Assembly: GCA_002413785.1 (NCBI GenBank)
Contig: DHXR01000036.1
Span: 1-15,788 of the forward strand
Reading direction: 5' to 3'
Origin: Mucilaginibacter sp. UBA5151
Lineage (GTDB): Bacteria; Bacteroidota; Bacteroidia; Sphingobacteriales; Sphingobacteriaceae
Length of the DNA: 15,788 nt
The position numbers and the translations under genes are program-made. The number at the start of each line of letters is the position of its first letter. Within the stretch, counting starts at the first letter, position 1. Below the pieces are notes generated by a model. That model did not search any database. It was not told where the DNA came from and saw only the letters and a program-made list of their open reading frames with translations. This document shows, one piece after another, positions 11,849 to 15,788 of this stretch.

Positions 11849-14404
11849 ATGCGGATCAAAATTCGAATATCAATATTATCAGCCATATTTTTTTTAACTG
11901 CTAATTATTCAATGGCAGTCGTTAAGGCAGGGCCGGAAGGCGGGCCTATCGGTACATTAACCGGCACGGTAACCGATAAAGGCGACGGTAAACCAATTAT
12001 TGGCGCAACTGTAAGTGTCCCTGATATACGGAACGGCTCCATCACTGATGTTAACGGCCATTACAATTTAGTCAATTTACCAAAAGGGGTTTATCTGGTA
12101 CAGGTGAGCTATATAGGCTATGCCACATTTAATCAAAAGGTCGATTTTACAAAAACAACTGTTCTTAATATTCAATTACAAGCATCTTCCATTGAAACAG
12201 GTGAGGTAATTATTACCGGGGTAAGTAAGGCTACTGAAATAAAACGGGACCCGGTACCTATGACGGCGGTAGGAAAAACTTATATCGATGAGCACTCAGC
12301 ATCAGGTAATATTATTGATGAAATAGCCAATTTACCCGGCATAAGCGCGGTTACAACCGGACCCAATATTTCAAAGCCATTTATTCATGGTTTAGGCTAT
12401 AACAGGGTGGTTACTTCGGTGGACGGCATCCGCCAGGAAGGCCAGCAATGGGGTGATGAACATGGGATAGAAGTGGACCAAAACTCCATCGACCGCGTTG
12501 AGGTTATTAAAGGCCCGGCAAGTTTAAGCTACGGATCAGATGCTATTGGCGGTGTCGTTAACTTAATTACCACGCCGCCGGTTTCCGATGGTAAAATATT
12601 GGGGTCGCTAACCGGGCTTTATGGTACAAATAATGGATTGATCAATAGTTCGTTAAGGTTACAGGGCAATCAGAAAGGGTTGGTTTGGGGAACTGTGGTA
12701 TCTGACAAGATTGGTAAAGATTACCAGGACCCCCATGACGGCAGAGTTTATGCAACCAATTTTGATGAGAAAGATGCCAGGGCTATGATAGGCTTGAATA
12801 AATCATGGGGGACCTCCTACCTGAATGCTTCGGTATTTGACGACCTGCAGGCTATCCCCGATGGCAGCCGTGATTCACTTACCCGCAAATTCACGCAGCA
12901 AATTACCGATGCTGATACTTACCGGCCTATTGTTCCGGAATCGGTGCTGAATTCCTATACTATACCAACCCTGCATCAACACGTGCAGTTGTACCGTATT
13001 TACGACAACAGTAATTTTAATGTCGGCGGCGGTAACCTGATAGTTAACCTTGGTTATCAGTACAGTCACCGAAGAGAATATACCCACCCCACAGCACAGG
13101 ATATTCCGGGTTTAAACTTACAGCTGACCACTTATACCTACGATGTTAAGTATGCTTTTGAAATGAGCAAAGGTTATGAAACTACTTTTGGCCTGAATGG
13201 GATGTACCAGGCCAATACACTTGGTTATAGTACCGATTTCCCGATACCGGCTTATCATCAGTTTGATATCGGCCCGTTTTTCGTGCTAAAAAAGAGTTAT
13301 GGAAAACTTGATCTTTCGGGCGGTGCAAGGTATGATAGCCGCTCGTTCAGCGGGCAGGCCGCATACGTTGACACGTCAAGCAATGCTGCTAAGCCATATC
13401 CCACACTTTATACGGGGGCCAACCCCGGCGCTAACCCGAATGTAGTACAGCAGTTCAGTGCGTTGAACAAAACTTTTTCAGGGGCATCAGGCAGTTTGGG
13501 TGCTACTTATAACTTCTCAGATAAGTTCCTGCTAAAGGGAAACATAGCCCAGGGATTCCGGGCGCCAAGTATTTCGGAACTATCGGCCAACGGCGCTGAT
13601 CCCGGTTCGCAGATCTACCACGTTGGCAACAGCAATTTTAAACCTGAAACAAGCGTGCAGGGCGATATTGGCGCTTTTCTTACTTTGCCAAACGTTTCGG
13701 CAAGTGTGGAGGTTTTTGACAACACTATCCAGAACTATATTTTCCAGGAACAAATTCTGGATGCCAACGGCAACCCTGAAAGGGTGAACCCCGATGGCTC
13801 GCCAAACCCTGTCGGGCAATACAGTAAATTTACTTATGTGCAAAGCAAAGCACGCATAGACGGCAGTGAATTTTATTTGGATATTCACCCCTTTTCGTGG
13901 CTGCACTTTGAAAATGCCATGACCATAACTTATGGTACCAACCTTGGCACCGGGGCTAAAGTACCCGACAGCCTGAAATATTTGCCCTTTATACCGCCGT
14001 TGCATACCCACTCTGAACTGCGCGGCACTTTTGCTAAGGGGTTTGATGATTTCAGAAATGTGTATGCTTTTATTGGGTTTGACCATTATAATGCCCAGGA
14101 TCGTTTTTTCTCGGCTTACGGAACAGAAACCTATACAGCAGGTTATAACTTGATAAGCGCCGGTATAGGCGGTAACCTGGTAAATGCTGCCGGAAAAAAA
14201 GTTATTGAACTGTTTATTGAAGGGACTAACCTTGGCAATGTGAGTTACCAGTCGAATATGAGCCGGCTTAAATATTTCGATAACCAGGTTGTTCCGGCAG
14301 GTGTGCATCCGGGGATATTTAATATGGGCCGGAATGTCAGCTTTAAAATCGTGCTGCCTTTTGATCTATCGCCGCATGTAAAGGCTGACGTGGCGAAGAT
14401 ATAG
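11849..14404 (+). CDS. TonB-dependent receptor, probably for a metal
   Basis: An 851-residue outer-membrane gated channel powered by TonB-ExbBD. A signal peptide (1-23, ending SMA) is followed by a carboxypeptidase-regulatory-like beta domain (about 36-113, GTLTGTVTDKGDGKPIIGAT... YIGYAT), a plug (about 132-245) and a 22-strand-type barrel to the end. Plug motifs are clear: DEIANLPGISAV, HGLGYNRVVTSVDGIRQEGQ, RVEVIKGPASLSYGSDAIGG and VVNLITT. The WGDEHG stretch (201-206) and several His-containing barrel regions recall receptors annotated as ZnuD-like or metal receptors. With the CxxC/His protein upstream, zinc or copper uptake is the best guess, but the ligand is not proven. Unlike most receptors, the chain continues about 18 residues past the expected aromatic C-terminal strand (VSFKIVLPF). 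No SusD partner follows, which argues against glycan uptake. Confidence 0.93.
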   Translation: MRIKIRISILSAIFFLTANYSMAVVKAGPEGGPIGTLTGTVTDKGDGKPIIGATVSVPDIRNGSITDVNGHYNLVNLPKGVYLVQVSYIGYATFNQKVDFTKTTVLNIQLQASSIETGEVIITGVSKATEIKRDPVPMTAVGKTYIDEHSASGNIIDEIANLPGISAVTTGPNISKPFIHGLGYNRVVTSVDGIRQEGQQWGDEHGIEVDQNSIDRVEVIKGPASLSYGSDAIGGVVNLITTPPVSDGKILGSLTGLYGTNNGLINSSLRLQGNQKGLVWGTVVSDKIGKDYQDPHDGRVYATNFDEKDARAMIGLNKSWGTSYLNASVFDDLQAIPDGSRDSLTRKFTQQITDADTYRPIVPESVLNSYTIPTLHQHVQLYRIYDNSNFNVGGGNLIVNLGYQYSHRREYTHPTAQDIPGLNLQLTTYTYDVKYAFEMSKGYETTFGLNGMYQANTLGYSTDFPIPAYHQFDIGPFFVLKKSYGKLDLSGGARYDSRSFSGQAAYVDTSSNAAKPYPTLYTGANPGANPNVVQQFSALNKTFSGASGSLGATYNFSDKFLLKGNIAQGFRAPSISELSANGADPGSQIYHVGNSNFKPETSVQGDIGAFLTLPNVSASVEVFDNTIQNYIFQEQILDANGNPERVNPDGSPNPVGQYSKFTYVQSKARIDGSEFYLDIHPFSWLHFENAMTITYGTNLGTGAKVPDSLKYLPFIPPLHTHSELRGTFAKGFDDFRNVYAFIGFDHYNAQDRFFSAYGTETYTAGYNLISAGIGGNLVNAAGKKVIELFIEGTNLGNVSYQSNMSRLKYFDNQVVPAGVHPGIFNMGRNVSFKIVLPFDLSPHVKADVAKI

Positions 14405-14433
14405 TGTCATTTTTGTCTGAACCAGGATTGAGA

Positions 14434-14522
14434 TTTGCGTGCTGCAAGCACGAAACTAACCGCCATTTTAAATTACCGGAATAATTTGGAAAGGGACAGG
14501 TTTCGTGCCTGCAGCACGCAAA
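14434..14522. repeat. 23-bp inverted repeat, arms themselves hairpins
   Basis: TTTGCGTGCTGCAAGCACG... (14434-14456) is the reverse complement of 14500-14522 with one mismatch in 23. Each arm also contains CGTGCT...AGCACG-type self-complementarity, so it could fold as two small hairpins or one large one. It lies just after the receptor stop, in the convergent spacer with obg, and may serve as a terminator. Confidence 0.85.
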
Positions 14523-14537
14523 TTTGTTTTCATTTGT

Positions 14538-14624
14538 TTTCTACCAATATTTGGAACCTAATGGTTCCATGAATTGTTTGTATATGAACCGACCCGCCCC
14601 TGGCGGATCAAATATTGGTAGAAA
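14538..14624. repeat. 16-bp perfect inverted repeat with nested hairpin
   Basis: TTTCTACCAATATTTG (14538-14553) is the exact reverse complement of CAAATATTGGTAGAAA (14609-14624). Inside, GGAACC-TAAT-GGTTCC (14553-14568) forms a second stem. It ends 12 bp before the obg stop and, with the preceding element, fills the convergent spacer. Confidence 0.82.
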
Positions 14625-14635
14625 GAAGAAGATAA

Positions 14636-15634
14636 CTACCTGTTGATCTCCCGCCAAAGCAGGTCTTTTAGCCCTTCAATGTTTTTTTGCGCTACTGACG
14701 ATATGAAGATAGAAGGGACATCCGAAGGGAGTTCCTTTTTCATTTCCTCCATCAGCTCATCGTCCAGCATGTCTGATTTTGTCACTGCTAATACCCTTGG
14801 TTTATCCATGAGTTCAGGGTTATATTCCTTTAATTCGTGCAGCAGTATCTGGTATTCTTCTTTTATTGTGCGGTTAGTATCAGCCGGTACCATAAATAAC
14901 AATACGGAGTTCCGCTCAATATGCCTCAAAAACCTGAAACCAAGCCCTTTTCCCTGCGAGGCGCCTTCAATTATGCCCGGTATATCGGCCATCACGAATG
15001 ATTTACCGCCCCTGTAGGCTACTATCCCAAGGTTGGGCACAATAGTGGTAAATGCGTAATCAGCAATCTCCGGTTTGGCTGCCGACACCACAGAAAGCAA
15101 GGTTGATTTCCCTGCATTAGGGAAGCCAACCAGGCCAACATCAGCCAGTATCTTTAGTTCAAGTACGTTCCATTCCTCTTTGCCATCTTCACCGGGTTGG
15201 GCGAAGCGCGGGGTTTGCTGGGTCGCGGTTTTAAAATGCCAGTTGCCTAAACCACCCCTGCCTCCGGGCGTTAGTATCCTGGTTTCGCCATCCTGGGTTA
15301 TCTCAAAAACAACTTCACCCGTTTCGGCATTTTTAACTGTAGTCCCTAATGGGACTTCAAGGATCTCATCCCTTCCGGTTTTTCCGCTTCTTAAAGAACT
15401 GCCTCCTGAATCGCCATCACCTGCGATAACGTGCTTGCGGTATTTAAGATGCAGCATGGTCCACAATTGGGCATTGCCTTTTAAGATAACATGGCCTCCG
15501 CGACCGCCATCACCACCGTCGGGGCCGCCTTTTGAAGTTAATATATCGCGGTGTAAATGCGCAGAACCCGCCCCTCCGTGACCGGAGCGACAGCAGATCT
15601 TCACATAATCAACAAAATTTGAACCCTGGGACAT
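14636..15634 (-). CDS. obg: Obg-family GTPase (ribosome assembly)
   Basis: The 332-residue product is the conserved Obg/CgtA GTPase that acts in 50S subunit assembly and growth control. The N-terminal glycine-rich Obg fold (about 5-160) has the signature GGPDGGDGGRGG (36-47) and the GGRGGLGN turn (124-131). The G domain carries G1 GFPNAGKS (170-177), switch Thr in FTT (195-197), G3 DIPG (217-220), G4 TKSD (285-288) and G5 SSVA (312-315). G4 has Thr in place of the usual Asn of NKxD, as I recall also for other Bacteroidetes members. There is no C-terminal OCT domain, so this is the short form. The upstream spacer begins with repeated AAGTCCGG words. The neighbour on that side is outside the window. 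Confidence 0.96.
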   Translation of the reverse strand: MSQGSNFVDYVKICCRSGHGGAGSAHLHRDILTSKGGPDGGDGGRGGHVILKGNAQLWTMLHLKYRKHVIAGDGDSGGSSLRSGKTGRDEILEVPLGTTVKNAETGEVVFEITQDGETRILTPGGRGGLGNWHFKTATQQTPRFAQPGEDGKEEWNVLELKILADVGLVGFPNAGKSTLLSVVSAAKPEIADYAFTTIVPNLGIVAYRGGKSFVMADIPGIIEGASQGKGLGFRFLRHIERNSVLLFMVPADTNRTIKEEYQILLHELKEYNPELMDKPRVLAVTKSDMLDDELMEEMKKELPSDVPSIFISSVAQKNIEGLKDLLWREINR

Positions 15635-15645
15635 GTTTATTGAGT

Positions 15646-15680
15646 CGGAAAAGTCCGGAAAGTCTGTAAAGTCCGGAAGT
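15646..15680. repeat. Degenerate GGAAAGTCC tandem words upstream of obg
   Basis: AAAAGTCCGG, AAAGTCTGT and AAAGTCCGG follow one another at about 15648-15678. This resembles one arm of the inverted repeats seen in the other spacers. A partner arm would have to lie beyond the window or has been lost. Confidence 0.55.
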
Positions 15681-15694
15681 TAAAAATTACTATA

Positions 15695-15722
15695 TTGAAC
15701 ATGTTTAGTGATTGTAAATTTG
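15695..15722 (+). promoter_or_regulatory. Possible rightward promoter at window end
   Basis: TAAATTTG (15715-15722) matches TAnnTTTG exactly. A TTG at 15695-15697 lies 17 bp upstream, a little short for the phylum. It would serve a gene beyond the window, divergent from obg. Confidence 0.3.
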
Positions 15723-15769
15723 CACAATAATAACCATAATGAATAGATAATGTGAACGTTATAGTAACT

Positions 15770-15786
15770 CCCCTCTTGAGAGGGGG
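15770..15786. repeat. CCCCTC-TTGA-GAGGGG palindromic element, cut by window end
   Basis: A six-base C/G-run inverted repeat with a TTGA loop, of the same style as the element at 8941-8962. It is probably the edge of a dispersed intergenic palindrome or a terminator of the next gene. Confidence 0.5.
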
Positions 15787-15788
15787 TG

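Noticed and set aside
13580..14308. 242-residue frame antisense to the receptor gene
   Set aside because: It lies wholly inside the clearly coding TonB-dependent receptor and has no family features. The same applies to the long frame at 15075-15581 opposite obg.

Overview
The window comes from a Bacteroidetes chromosome, most likely the Sphingobacteriaceae (Mucilaginibacter/Pedobacter-like). Four things point there: promoters of the phylum's type (TTTG or TTG, 19-20 bp, TAnnTTTG); a TonB-dependent receptor with an N-terminal carboxypeptidase-regulatory-like domain; an EF-P of the Bacteroidetes type with asparagine at the loop tip; and intergenic repeats of the kind dispersed in that family. 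The assignment is by recognition only; no database was searched.

Left part (1-5565) looks like an accessory block. It starts with the 3' half of a tRNA-Ala(GGC) and its terminator. Then come about 300 bp without a recognisable gene and three leftward AT-rich genes spaced 36 and 44 bp apart. In transcription order these are a 672-residue polytopic membrane protein with a large C-terminal domain, a secreted protein with about 15 WG-type repeats, and a small secreted protein with five 42-residue repeats. None has a known function. Upstream and divergent is the first ~25 codons of an XRE-type regulator, which stops abruptly at the edge of a GC-rich (about 60%) self-complementary segment (5497-5630) that looks like a structured RNA gene.

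Middle part (5566-8264). A small leftward hypothetical gene has a clear intrinsic terminator. It is followed by about 770 bp without a gene that is dense in repeats: an 8-bp tandem repeat, an array of palindromes with an exact 42-bp period, and a MITE-like element with 12-bp inverted ends. A leftward class I/II aminotransferase with a near-perfect Bacteroidetes promoter closes this part.

Right part (8265-15788) is mostly housekeeping: efp (EF-P, +), exodeoxyribonuclease III (-), a secreted cyclophilin peptidyl-prolyl isomerase (-), a 112-residue conserved-looking hypothetical (-), and the GTPase obg (-). Between the last two lies a rightward pair that looks like a metal-uptake unit: a small secreted CxxC/His protein with a C-terminal RAPPP motif, then an 851-residue TonB-dependent receptor. 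A dyad overlaps the receptor's candidate promoter.

Across the right part, five intergenic spacers each carry an inverted repeat (16-31 bp arms) built from a different sequence. Shared architecture with unrelated sequence is one of the more unusual signals here. The other candidates for something new are the three-gene repeat-protein cassette with its broken regulator, the phased 42-bp palindrome array, and the unassigned structured RNA.
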